Positions 51,918 to 59,137 of a DNA stretch of 64,000 bases are shown piece after piece. The notes beneath the pieces are model-generated. The model ran no database searches and was not told the DNA's origin. It saw only the letters and a program-made list of their open reading frames with translations. Each line of letters opens with the position of its first letter. The first letter of the stretch is position 1. The stretch is taken from positions 186,001 through 250,000 of the forward strand of contig NZ_BLRH01000055.1 of NCBI RefSeq assembly GCF_025996515.1. Reading direction: 5' to 3'. This DNA is from Rhizohabitans arisaemae. Lineage in GTDB: Bacteria; Actinomycetota; Actinomycetes; Streptosporangiales; Streptosporangiaceae. The translations under genes and the position numbers were made by a program.

Positions 51918-52568
51918 TCAGCGGTGATCGGCCGGGGAGTGGAAGCCGGACTCGTAGGCCGCGATAACCGCCTGGGTTCGGTCTCGGGCGTTCAGCTTGG
52001 CGAGGACGTTGCCGACGTGGGATTTGATGGTTTCGCCGCCGACGACGAGTTCGCCGGCGATCTCGGCGTTGGACAGGCCGCGGGCCATCAAGCGGAGAAC
52101 ATCGGCTTCGCGAGCGGTGAGCCTGGCGATGCCGGGATGGGGACGAGCTCCGGCGCGGGAGACCGCCAAGGCTCGGACGGCGGAGGGAAACAGCAGGGAG
52201 TCTCCGGCGCTGACGACGCGGATGGCCTGGACCAGGTCGGCGGGACGGGTGCGTTTGAGGAGGAAACCACTGGCTCCGGCGCGGAGCGCGTCGTAGACGT
52301 AGTCGTCGTTGTCGAAGGTGGTGACCACGATGACCTTGGGTGGCTCGGCCAGGGCGGTGAGCAGACGGGTGGCCTGGATGCCGTCCACGGAAGGCATCCG
52401 CACGTCCATGAGGACCACGTCGGGCCGCTGTTGCCGCACCATGGGCACGACTTCCGCACCGTCGGCGGCCTCGCCCACCACCGTGAGGTCGGGCTCCGCC
52501 TCGACGATGATCCGCAAACCGGCCCGGATCAGGTCCTCGTCGTCGGCGATGACCACGCGCAGCGTCAT
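51918..52568 (-). CDS. NarL/FixJ-family response regulator
   Basis: A 216-residue regulator. The receiver has the acidic pair in IADDEDL, the phospho-acceptor Asp in VVLMDVRMPS (about residue 54), the Thr in VVTTFD and the Lys in FLLKRTRP. The LuxR-type helix-turn-helix is LTAREADVLRLMARGLSNAE with GGETIKSHVGNVLAKLNARD. It follows the kinase gene by 27 bases and completes a three-gene operon starting at 54631. Confidence 0.88.
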   Translation of the reverse strand: MTLRVVIADDEDLIRAGLRIIVEAEPDLTVVGEAADGAEVVPMVRQQRPDVVLMDVRMPSVDGIQATRLLTALAEPPKVIVVTTFDNDDYVYDALRAGASGFLLKRTRPADLVQAIRVVSAGDSLLFPSAVRALAVSRAGARPHPGIARLTAREADVLRLMARGLSNAEIAGELVVGGETIKSHVGNVLAKLNARDRTQAVIAAYESGFHSPADHR

Positions 52569-52595
52569 GACGCCGACCTTATCCCCCGCCGACCT

Positions 52596-53852
52596 TTAGT
52601 GACGGTGGTGGAACGGGAGCCGGACTGAGACGTGCCATTCGTCACCGATACGTCCCGCTTCGGCCTGACCCCCGAGCAGAGTGACGCGTTCTCGGATGCC
52701 GGATAGGCCGAGACCGGTCCTGGTGGTGCGCGAAGGAGCGGACGCGGAGTTGCGGACTGCGATCTGGAGATACCCGTCCTCGACGGTCAACGTCAGCCCG
52801 GCCGGGCCCGTGCCATGGCGCAGGGCGTTGGTGAGCGATTCCTGGACGATTCGGTAGCCCTCGCGGGAGACCGACGCGGGCACCGATGCGAGATCTCCGC
52901 ATACGTCGGCGCGGATTCCGGTGGTCCGCTCCAGGTCAGGCAGGTCGGCGAGTGTCTTCATCGGGTGGGCTGCCTCGTCCGGGGTGGCGGAGCTCTCACG
53001 GAGCACACCCAGCACATGGTCGAGCTCCTCCAGCGCCGTACGGGCCGTCTCCTCGATCGCGCCGAGCGCCGTACGGGCCGCTTCCGGGTCCCGGTCCAGG
53101 GTCCGGGCGGCGGCCGCAGCCTGCACCGTCACGATGTTCAGTGCGTGCCCCACCGAGTCGTGCAGTTCGCGGGCGAGCCGGTTGCGTGCGACCAGTTTCC
53201 TCGCGTGCTCCTCCAGCGCCGCGAGCCGCTGGGCGGGGGACGGGCCAAGCAGGGCGGGCGCCGCCTTGGCCAGCAGCGCGCCTGCGGCCGCCACCAGGTA
53301 GACGAGGATCACCAGGGATCCGATGCCCAGCAGCGGGCCGCCCCACCAGACTCCCCGTACAGCGCTCAGACCGTAGGCGTCCGCCACATGGATCGGGTCG
53401 CCAGTCACCGGGAGCAGCACGGCCCAGATCGCGAACGGCACCAGCGCCAGGGTCAGCCCGGACATCACCCCGCCGACGCCGAGATGCAGGGTGTACCAGG
53501 CGGCGGTGCGCCGCCGCTCGTCCCAGGTGCGACCCGCGAAACCGGCGGGCCGGGAGTCGAGGCCGGGCGGCAGATCGATCGCGGCGCCGAGGAGTCCCCG
53601 CGCGGCGGCCGTCTCCAGCGTCCTGATCGGCAGCACCAGCCCGCTGGCGGCCACCAGCGGCAGGACGGCGGCGAAGACCGGCGGTTGCACGATACCCACC
53701 GGGCTGAAGGACCCGTCCGTCAGGCGGAGCACCTCGCCGATGATCGAGCCCGCCATCATGTACGGCATCAGCAGCGCACCGCCCATGATCAGGCAGACCC
53801 ATCGCCGGTAGGTGGTGCGGTCGACGAGTGGGGACAGCATGCGTGGAATCAT
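52596..53852 (-). CDS. NarL-type sensor histidine kinase (HisKA_3)
   Basis: A 418-residue membrane kinase. Several hydrophobic segments occupy the first 220 residues, including CLIMGGALLMPYMMAGSI and ILVYLVAAAGALLAKAA. The dimerisation domain has the phospho-acceptor His in RLARELHDSVGHALNIVT. The ATPase domain has YRIVQESLTNALRHGTG and TGLGLSGIRERVTLLGG. The ATG at 53852 overlaps the stop of the upstream membrane-protein gene by four bases (ATGA), which decides the start. Confidence 0.85.
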   Translation of the reverse strand: MIPRMLSPLVDRTTYRRWVCLIMGGALLMPYMMAGSIIGEVLRLTDGSFSPVGIVQPPVFAAVLPLVAASGLVLPIRTLETAAARGLLGAAIDLPPGLDSRPAGFAGRTWDERRRTAAWYTLHLGVGGVMSGLTLALVPFAIWAVLLPVTGDPIHVADAYGLSAVRGVWWGGPLLGIGSLVILVYLVAAAGALLAKAAPALLGPSPAQRLAALEEHARKLVARNRLARELHDSVGHALNIVTVQAAAAARTLDRDPEAARTALGAIEETARTALEELDHVLGVLRESSATPDEAAHPMKTLADLPDLERTTGIRADVCGDLASVPASVSREGYRIVQESLTNALRHGTGPAGLTLTVEDGYLQIAVRNSASAPSRTTRTGLGLSGIRERVTLLGGQAEAGRIGDEWHVSVRLPFHHRH

Positions 53853-54631
53853 CCTCGATGGCAGGACTTGCACGCGCCGCGGGTCCGGTGGTGATATCCG
53901 ATCGCGGCGGTGCCCAGCATCAGTCCCCAGGTCAGGAACAGCACGTAGATCCACTGGAACACCCACGGTTCGATACCTGTAGCAGGGTCGGAAGTCATGA
54001 GGAACGCGCGCCAGCTGCCCATCACGCCCACCGGCACGAGCATGGCGCAGCCGACGGCTGCGGCGGTGAGCGGCATCCAGCGGGGAATCCACGACGGCGT
54101 CCAACCACGGGCGAAGCCGACGGCCAGCAGTACGGCCACGGCGGCGAGGACGACGGTGTCGCCGAAACCCGGGCTCCAGAAGTGGATGTCCTTGAAGAGC
54201 TCCGGCTTGGTCAGCGCGAAGTGGGAACCAAGGCCCCAGGCGGTTTTCAGCGCGCCGTATGCGAGGGCGAGGGGGATGGTGGCGAAGGCGGCGAGTGTGC
54301 TCCACCGCTGCCAGTAGGCGGGTTCCGGCCCGACCGGGTGGTCGCCCCGGCCGCAGCGGACGCAGACGTCGCGCCGTCTGCGCTGATGGCGCCAGGTGGT
54401 GACGGCGATCGCGAGGCCGGCGGCGACGGCGGTGAACCTGATGCCGGTGCCAAGCCAATCGATCTCGATGGGGCCCAGGACCTGCGTGGTGTCCCCGACG
54501 ATCACCCCGATTCCCCCCATGATCAGAAATATCACGTCAAAGGGGATCTGCGGGGCGGCGTAGCCGAGGAGGATCGGGGCCGCTACCCAGCCTGCGGGAA
54601 TCAGGCCGCGGAGGCGCGTGTCGGTGCTCAT
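53849..54631 (-). CDS. multi-pass membrane protein, first gene of the two-component operon
   Basis: A 260-residue protein with about six hydrophobic segments. A cytoplasmic-side loop carries RRRRDVCVRCGRGDHPVG and the C-terminus carries CKSCHRG, so two CxxC pairs may bind metal or act as a redox switch. I do not recognise the family. It is translationally coupled to the kinase, and could be its co-sensor or the system's target in the membrane. The ATG at 54631 follows a GGAG site. Confidence 0.6.
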   Translation of the reverse strand: MSTDTRLRGLIPAGWVAAPILLGYAAPQIPFDVIFLIMGGIGVIVGDTTQVLGPIEIDWLGTGIRFTAVAAGLAIAVTTWRHQRRRRDVCVRCGRGDHPVGPEPAYWQRWSTLAAFATIPLALAYGALKTAWGLGSHFALTKPELFKDIHFWSPGFGDTVVLAAVAVLLAVGFARGWTPSWIPRWMPLTAAAVGCAMLVPVGVMGSWRAFLMTSDPATGIEPWVFQWIYVLFLTWGLMLGTAAIGYHHRTRGACKSCHRG

Positions 54632-54975
54632 TCTCCAAGATTCGCGCCGTGGCCGCCCGACTCCTTCCCACCCAGGCGTGAACACCCTCCCCCACACGGG
54701 GGATTTCCCGGCTCTCTCGCTTACCAGGCCGCGCAACGGCGCCAGGCTCGCGCCCTTGCCGACACATGTGACAACGCCAGGACCTCGGCCACTGATTCGG
54801 TACGACTGCCGCCTGCTGCGGCCCACCGCTCACCGGCAGACTATCCAGCGACCATTTCGTCACGACTCCAGCGACCAGTTCACCGTGATCATGGCGACCA
54901 ATTCACCACGACCACAGCGACCATCTCACCATAGGTGGCATAAGAGACATCCCAATGCCAGCCCACTCAGCATCG
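54632..54975. other. intergenic region with a tandem repeat
   Basis: There is no gene between the two-component operon (start 54631) and the end of the DUF4276 gene. It should hold the promoter of the former. The last third is filled by the 23-bp tandem repeat listed separately. Confidence 0.4.
54849..54939. repeat. imperfect 23-bp tandem repeat, four units
   Basis: Units start with GCGACC at 54849, 54871, 54894 and 54917 (spacing 22, 23, 23). They share the pattern GCGACCA..TTCACC.. followed by a variable end. The array lies immediately beyond the 3' end of the DUF4276 gene. No coding frame explains it. Confidence 0.6.
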
Positions 54976-55572
54976 CTACCTTCTGAGCATCAACCGCTCG
55001 ACATCCCGCCAGAACTTATCGAACGACGGTGCGTTCCGCCGTGCTTGCGGCATATCGAAGTCTGCGGTCAATCCAGGCTGGTCAACCGTCTCCTTGTAGG
55101 GGGTTCCGTCCGTCTTGTGCGCCGTGAGCCACTCCTTGGCGCCTCTGCGGCTCTCCGGCTCGTCCGGCGCAACCAGTGAATCGGCCAGTCCCCGTTTCCC
55201 TGCCAATGAGGGCGCGGCCGCCATGAACCACGCTTCGAACTCCCGATTGGCCAGAACCACCGAGAGCTCCTTGTCCTCGCGCACCCGACGAGCCCGTTCC
55301 AAGAGTCTCGGCCCGAGCTCCGCCGGACAGTCGTCGTCGGCATCAAGCAAAACAAGTACGCCGCCGCGCCCGGCGACATGGTAGGCTGCCTGGTCGACGG
55401 CGCTCTCGATTCCTCCCGGAGCGACAAGTCGGCCGCGGTGCCGGCGAATGGGTGGAGGGAGGTGGATATCCCAGACGCCCAGAGCGTGAGCGATACGCCT
55501 CAGCAACAACGGGAGCGCTTGAACCTCTCCGTGTCCCTCCACGATGGAGGCGATTACCACCGGTTCCGTCAT
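54976..55572 (-). CDS. DUF4276 family protein (Toprim-like), partner of the AAA ATPase
   Basis: A 198-residue protein. The N-terminus has the conserved acidic motif ASIVEGHGEVQALPLLLRR (Glu about 13 and 16), followed by VLVLLDADDDCPAELGPRLL (Asp cluster about 78-83) and VVLANREFEAWFMA. These match DUF4276, a Toprim-fold family; Toprim proteins use such Glu and Asp residues to bind metal and cleave nucleic acid. Its start overlaps the stop of the ATPase gene by four bases. The pair resembles split OLD-type or PARIS/RloAB-type defence modules, in which the ATPase senses and the Toprim protein cuts. Confidence 0.8.
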   Translation of the reverse strand: MTEPVVIASIVEGHGEVQALPLLLRRIAHALGVWDIHLPPPIRRHRGRLVAPGGIESAVDQAAYHVAGRGGVLVLLDADDDCPAELGPRLLERARRVREDKELSVVLANREFEAWFMAAAPSLAGKRGLADSLVAPDEPESRRGAKEWLTAHKTDGTPYKETVDQPGLTADFDMPQARRNAPSFDKFWRDVERLMLRR

Positions 55573-56729
55573 TCCACTGCCATGGGGCGAAGCTGGTTAG
55601 TTCTCATCAGTTCGCCGACGGTGACCTGGTTGTCGGCCACCAGGCGACGGCTCACCTCATCCGCCACGCCGATGTCGGTGACCCCGTCGGACATCATCAC
55701 CACCCGAACGGACTCCATGTCCACATCGTCGCGGTCGAGCAGATCGGGGCTCTGCGTGGTCACCACGATCTGAACCCGCTCACTAGCCTCGGTCAGGGCA
55801 TCGAAGAGAGCACCGGCGGCCGCGGGATGCAGGGAGATTTCCGGCTCTTCGATCCCCACCAGGCTGACCTGCCCATCGAGTACAGCGGGCTGGAACAGCG
55901 CCGTGAGCAGACCGACCGCCCGGAGCGTTCCCTCAGACATCGCCCCAGGTCCGAAGACCACACCGTCCAGGCTGTCCTCGGCCCGCATCGCGATGGTGGA
56001 GTACGCGTCGATGACCTGCTCCGAGACGCTGATCCGTCCGGGTACGATCGCCCTCACATAGTCGTTGAGTCTCCGCCACATCTGCGGATACTCCGCCTTG
56101 ATCGTTCCCAGGACCGCCCCGGTGCGCGCCCCCACCGGATCCAAGGTCTGACCGGGAAGCCTCGGCTGCGGCCGCCGTAGCTGGGAGAGCTCCAGCTGGT
56201 AGACGAGCATCGAACGAAGACTCCGGTAAACCTCGCTGAAGACCCCCTGAGTCGCTGCGACCGGGAGGTAGAGACGGTCTTGTTCAATGCCGCCGCCGTC
56301 GAGCACAAGGCCGTGCATCACACGAAAGCCCGCGGTGCCGGCATCTCGAACTCCTCTGATCTCACACCATTCACCACGCACGACCAAGGTACGACGCCCT
56401 GCGCTGTCCCGATCGATGTGGAGACCGTACTGGACAGGCGTGCTCACACCGTCCCACGAGATCATGAAATCAAGGACTATCCGGAATCCGTCGATGTCCC
56501 GACGGGTTCTGCGAAGCAGCTCATCGATACCGCCGCGCTTCTTGACCGCGTCGGACGGCGTTGTGTCGAGCGCATCCGCCACGAATCTCAGCGCGTCAAG
56601 GAAGTTGCTCTTGCCCGCCGCATTGGGCCCGACCAGGATCAGCAACGGCGGGACGCTGATATCGCAGTGGGCGATACTGCGGTAGTCGGTCACCTGAACC
56701 CGCTGGAGAAACGGCGTGAGACCGACCAT
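55569..56729 (-). CDS. AAA-family ATPase (RecF/OLD-like), partner of DUF4276
   Basis: A 386-residue ABC-like ATPase. Walker A is VGPNAAGKSNFLDAL (about 33-47), the signature-like segment is FGPGAMSEGTLRAVGLLTAL and Walker B is LVGIEEPEISLHPAA, followed by VVTTQSPDLLD as the H-loop region. The N-terminal VQVTDYRSIAHCDISVPP is typical of the OLD/RecF group. It ends in an ATGA overlap with DUF4276 and starts 31 bases from the 3' end of a tRNA gene. A role in anti-phage defence or DNA repair is inferred from the family and the site. Confidence 0.83.
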   Translation of the reverse strand: MVGLTPFLQRVQVTDYRSIAHCDISVPPLLILVGPNAAGKSNFLDALRFVADALDTTPSDAVKKRGGIDELLRRTRRDIDGFRIVLDFMISWDGVSTPVQYGLHIDRDSAGRRTLVVRGEWCEIRGVRDAGTAGFRVMHGLVLDGGGIEQDRLYLPVAATQGVFSEVYRSLRSMLVYQLELSQLRRPQPRLPGQTLDPVGARTGAVLGTIKAEYPQMWRRLNDYVRAIVPGRISVSEQVIDAYSTIAMRAEDSLDGVVFGPGAMSEGTLRAVGLLTALFQPAVLDGQVSLVGIEEPEISLHPAAAGALFDALTEASERVQIVVTTQSPDLLDRDDVDMESVRVVMMSDGVTDIGVADEVSRRLVADNQVTVGELMRTNQLRPMAVE

Positions 56730-56760
56730 CCGCCCCCCATAGTGGTCCGCATCTTATGGG

Positions 56761-56832
56761 TGGGCGCTACTGGGTTCGAACCAGTGACCCCTCGCTTGTA
56801 AGGCGAGTGCTCTACCGCTGAGCTAAGCGCCC
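56761..56832 (-). tRNA. tRNA-Val (TAC)
   Basis: A complete 72-base tRNA read on the minus strand. The acceptor stem is GGGCGCT/AGCGCCC with discriminator A at 56761. The anticodon stem CTCGC/GCGAG closes the loop CTTACAA with anticodon TAC (valine). The T-arm is ACTGG-TTCGAAC-CCAGT. CCA is not encoded. Its 3' end faces the ATPase/DUF4276 module. Confidence 0.95.
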
Positions 56833-56929
56833 GGAGACCTCGATGCAATACCTTACGGCACTCAGCCCGTTCTCCGCGCCATCGTTTGACGTCGGGGCGG
56901 GTACGGCGGGACGCCGCGCGCCCGGGACG

Positions 56930-57259
56930 CTAACCGCGGGAGGTGAGCCGGCCGAGGACTCGGTTGAGGGCCGCGGCGACCTCCTGGGTGAGCTCGGGGG
57001 ATTCCTCGGGGCCGGACTCGGCCTCGGTGCGCCGCGCCGCTCTGACATGCCCGCATCGGCGGCATTCCACCTCGCCGAGGCGGCAGACGAGGGCGGTTTC
57101 GTCGCAGTTCTCGCAGCGGTCCAGCTCGGCCTGCCAGTCGTGGATTCGCTGGCACTGCGGACAGACGAGCACCTGGGACTCGTGGCGTACCCCGCGTGTC
57201 CACGGACTGGCGCCACGAGCCGGATCGGTCTGCCGAGCCCCGCAGCGATAGCAGGGCAT
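56930..57259 (-). CDS. zinc-ribbon protein
   Basis: A 109-residue protein with four CxxC pairs: CYRCGA at the start, CPQCQRIHDW near residue 33, CENCDE near residue 48 and CRRCGHVRAA near residue 66. They can form two zinc ribbons. The C-terminal 40 residues are acidic and then helical (LTQEVAAALNRVLGRLTS). I do not recognise a named family. It follows the peroxiredoxin gene by 39 bases on the same strand. Confidence 0.65.
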   Translation of the reverse strand: MPCYRCGARQTDPARGASPWTRGVRHESQVLVCPQCQRIHDWQAELDRCENCDETALVCRLGEVECRRCGHVRAARRTEAESGPEESPELTQEVAAALNRVLGRLTSRG

Positions 57260-57298
57260 ATCGCCTCCGTCACCCTCGCGCCCTACGAAGGTGCCGCC

Positions 57299-57757
57299 CT
57301 AAGAAAGCTGGGCCAGCACCTTGCGGTACTCCTCGACGTCCCGCGCCTCGGGGATCGGACTGACGACCCTCCAGCGCACGATGCCGTTCTTGTCGAGGAT
57401 AAAGGTTCCACGCCCGGCGACGCCCTTTTCCTCATCGAACACACCGTACGACCTGGCGACCTCACCGTGTGGCCAGAAATCCGAGAGCAGCGGGAAGGTG
57501 TAGCCTTCCCGGTCGGCCCACGCCCGGTGGGAGAACACCGAGTCCACCGAGATGGCCAGAACCTCCACGCCGTCGCCCGCGGTGGGGATGAAGTCGTCGA
57601 GAAGCGCACCGAGCTCACTGCGGCAGACACTGCTGAACGCCAGCGGATAGAACACCAGGACGACGTTTTTGCCGCGATGGTCCGAAAGCTTGACCGGCGT
57701 GCCGTGCTGGTTCTTCAACACGAAATCCGGCGCTTCGGAGCCAACCTCAACCGTCAT
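57299..57757 (-). CDS. ahpE: peroxiredoxin, AhpE type
   Basis: A 152-residue thioredoxin-fold peroxiredoxin that reduces peroxides with a peroxidatic cysteine. The active site is FYPLAFSSVCRSELGALLDD with the Cys about residue 45 of the ATG-57757 product; AhpE proteins carry this layout in place of the usual T-x-x-C. VLAISVDSVFSHRAWADREG and TFILDKNGIVRWRV complete the fold. The ATG at 57757 follows GGGAAGG. Only one further Cys position could act as resolving residue, so a 1-Cys mechanism is likely. Confidence 0.82.
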   Translation of the reverse strand: MTVEVGSEAPDFVLKNQHGTPVKLSDHRGKNVVLVFYPLAFSSVCRSELGALLDDFIPTAGDGVEVLAISVDSVFSHRAWADREGYTFPLLSDFWPHGEVARSYGVFDEEKGVAGRGTFILDKNGIVRWRVVSPIPEARDVEEYRKVLAQLS

Positions 57758-57948
57758 GTTGTCCTTCCCCTCATCCAACCGTGGATCTCGGCCGCCGACG
57801 TCGCGGCGGTCGGGCCTTGCGAGGTCGGACAGCCGTAATCGTTGCTCGGGCGAGGCGGTGTCGTCACCCGCCGCCCCTCCCGACGAGTCACCCGCCGACC
57901 CCGGCGTTCGCGCGCCACGCGATGCTCAAGCCATGGCGCGCGAGCGCT

Positions 57949-58377
57949 TTACCGGCGGGCCTTGGGAGCGACCAGTCTCGTTCCCGACCAATCACGGGCA
58001 GCACTGATGCTGCTGGTCTGGGACAGACCGGCGGTCGCGGCGTCCTCGCCGATGTCACTCGGCTCGACGTGGCCGTCCCTGCCCGCCTTGGGCGTCAGAA
58101 GCCAGATGTGGCCGCCGCCGGCGACCGAGGTCAGCGCACCGATGAGCGCGTCGACGAGATCACCGTCCTCGTCCCGCCACCAGAGCAGCACGACGTCCAC
58201 GACCTCGTCGAAGTCCTCGTCCACCAGCTCGTTACCGGTCAGCTCGGCGATGGACTCACGAAGCTCCTCATCGACGTCCTCATCCCAGCCGATCTCCTGC
58301 ACCACCTGACCCGGCTTAAGGCCGAGTCGCTCGGCCAGGCCGCGCTCGCCCTGCGCCTGACCCGCGGTCGCGCTCAC
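57949..58377 (-). CDS. DUF3052 family protein
   Basis: A 142-residue acidic protein. Recognisable segments are AERLGLKPGQVVQEIGWDED, VVDVVLLWWRDEDGDLVDAL and GGGHIWLLTPKAGRDGHVEP, which fit the DUF3052 family of actinobacteria. It starts at GTG 58377. Its function is not known. In many actinomycetes this gene lies near aceE and a tRNA, as here, which supports a core-genome position. Confidence 0.82.
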   Translation of the reverse strand: MSATAGQAQGERGLAERLGLKPGQVVQEIGWDEDVDEELRESIAELTGNELVDEDFDEVVDVVLLWWRDEDGDLVDALIGALTSVAGGGHIWLLTPKAGRDGHVEPSDIGEDAATAGLSQTSSISAARDWSGTRLVAPKARR

Positions 58378-58623
58378 GTAAATCCCTCCTGCTCGGGTGG
58401 GCCCGCCTTATGCGGTTCACAGCCCTTGGCCATTCAAGGGCTTCGCTGGCACAGTCCACACGTTACGACCCGTGGTCGTCAACGGTCGCCACGGTACCGA
58501 ACCGTATCTGGGCCGCATTCTGATGAAACCGCCACGGACATGAGACCGTAACGACATCCGGCCGACCTGGTGAGAAGGTCCGCGCGCTCATGACCGCACA
58601 CGCCCACCTGGCTGCCTGAGATC

Positions 58624-58830
58624 TCATTCTTCTGATGGTAAATCCCTCTGAGCTGGGACGATTACCGCGTCAGGGCCAGGGAACACCAGGCCGGTGTGAC
58701 CGTCTTCGAACCGTACAACGTACGGCGGACCGCCGCCAGCCCCGTGCACCTCGACAATCTCTCCTCCGCGATCCCGCTCGCCCACTGTGTTTCCGTGGAC
58801 CAGAAGCCGATCGCCTACATCCGCGTGCAA
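58624..58830 (-). CDS. DUF1918 family protein
   Basis: A 68-residue protein with VGDRLLVHGNTVGERDRGGE near the N-terminus and PPYVVRFEDGHTGLVFPGPD near the C-terminus, the usual look of DUF1918 (SH3-like small proteins). The TTG at 58830 is the only start that keeps the conserved N-terminus, and it has a GAGGAGGG site eight bases away. Function unknown. Confidence 0.8.
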   Translation of the reverse strand: MHADVGDRLLVHGNTVGERDRGGEIVEVHGAGGGPPYVVRFEDGHTGLVFPGPDAVIVPAQRDLPSEE

Positions 58831-59137
58831 TCCGATCCCTCCTCTCCGTGATTTTATCTGTTGTTCCCGTTCTCAACGGAGTCGTGCGGGTCGCGCTCCC
58901 CGAAACGGTCGAGAAGCGGAAAACTCCTGGGTAAGCGGCCCACTGGACACGGAGCGGGGAAAACGTCCTACCATCGGGGGTCTGGGGCTGTCTTCCAGCA
59001 GGCCGCCGCACCGGGACCTCACTCGGTTACCCAACGGTAGAGATGCGCTTTCCGGTGTAAGCGGCAAGGATGGAAGATGACCACACACCATGAAAGAGGC
59101 TGTACAAGTCCCATTCGACCTCGGAAGGCGAGACCCT

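Noticed and set aside
54849-54939. CRISPR array
   Set aside because: The units are directly joined without spacers and vary in sequence, so this is an ordinary tandem repeat.
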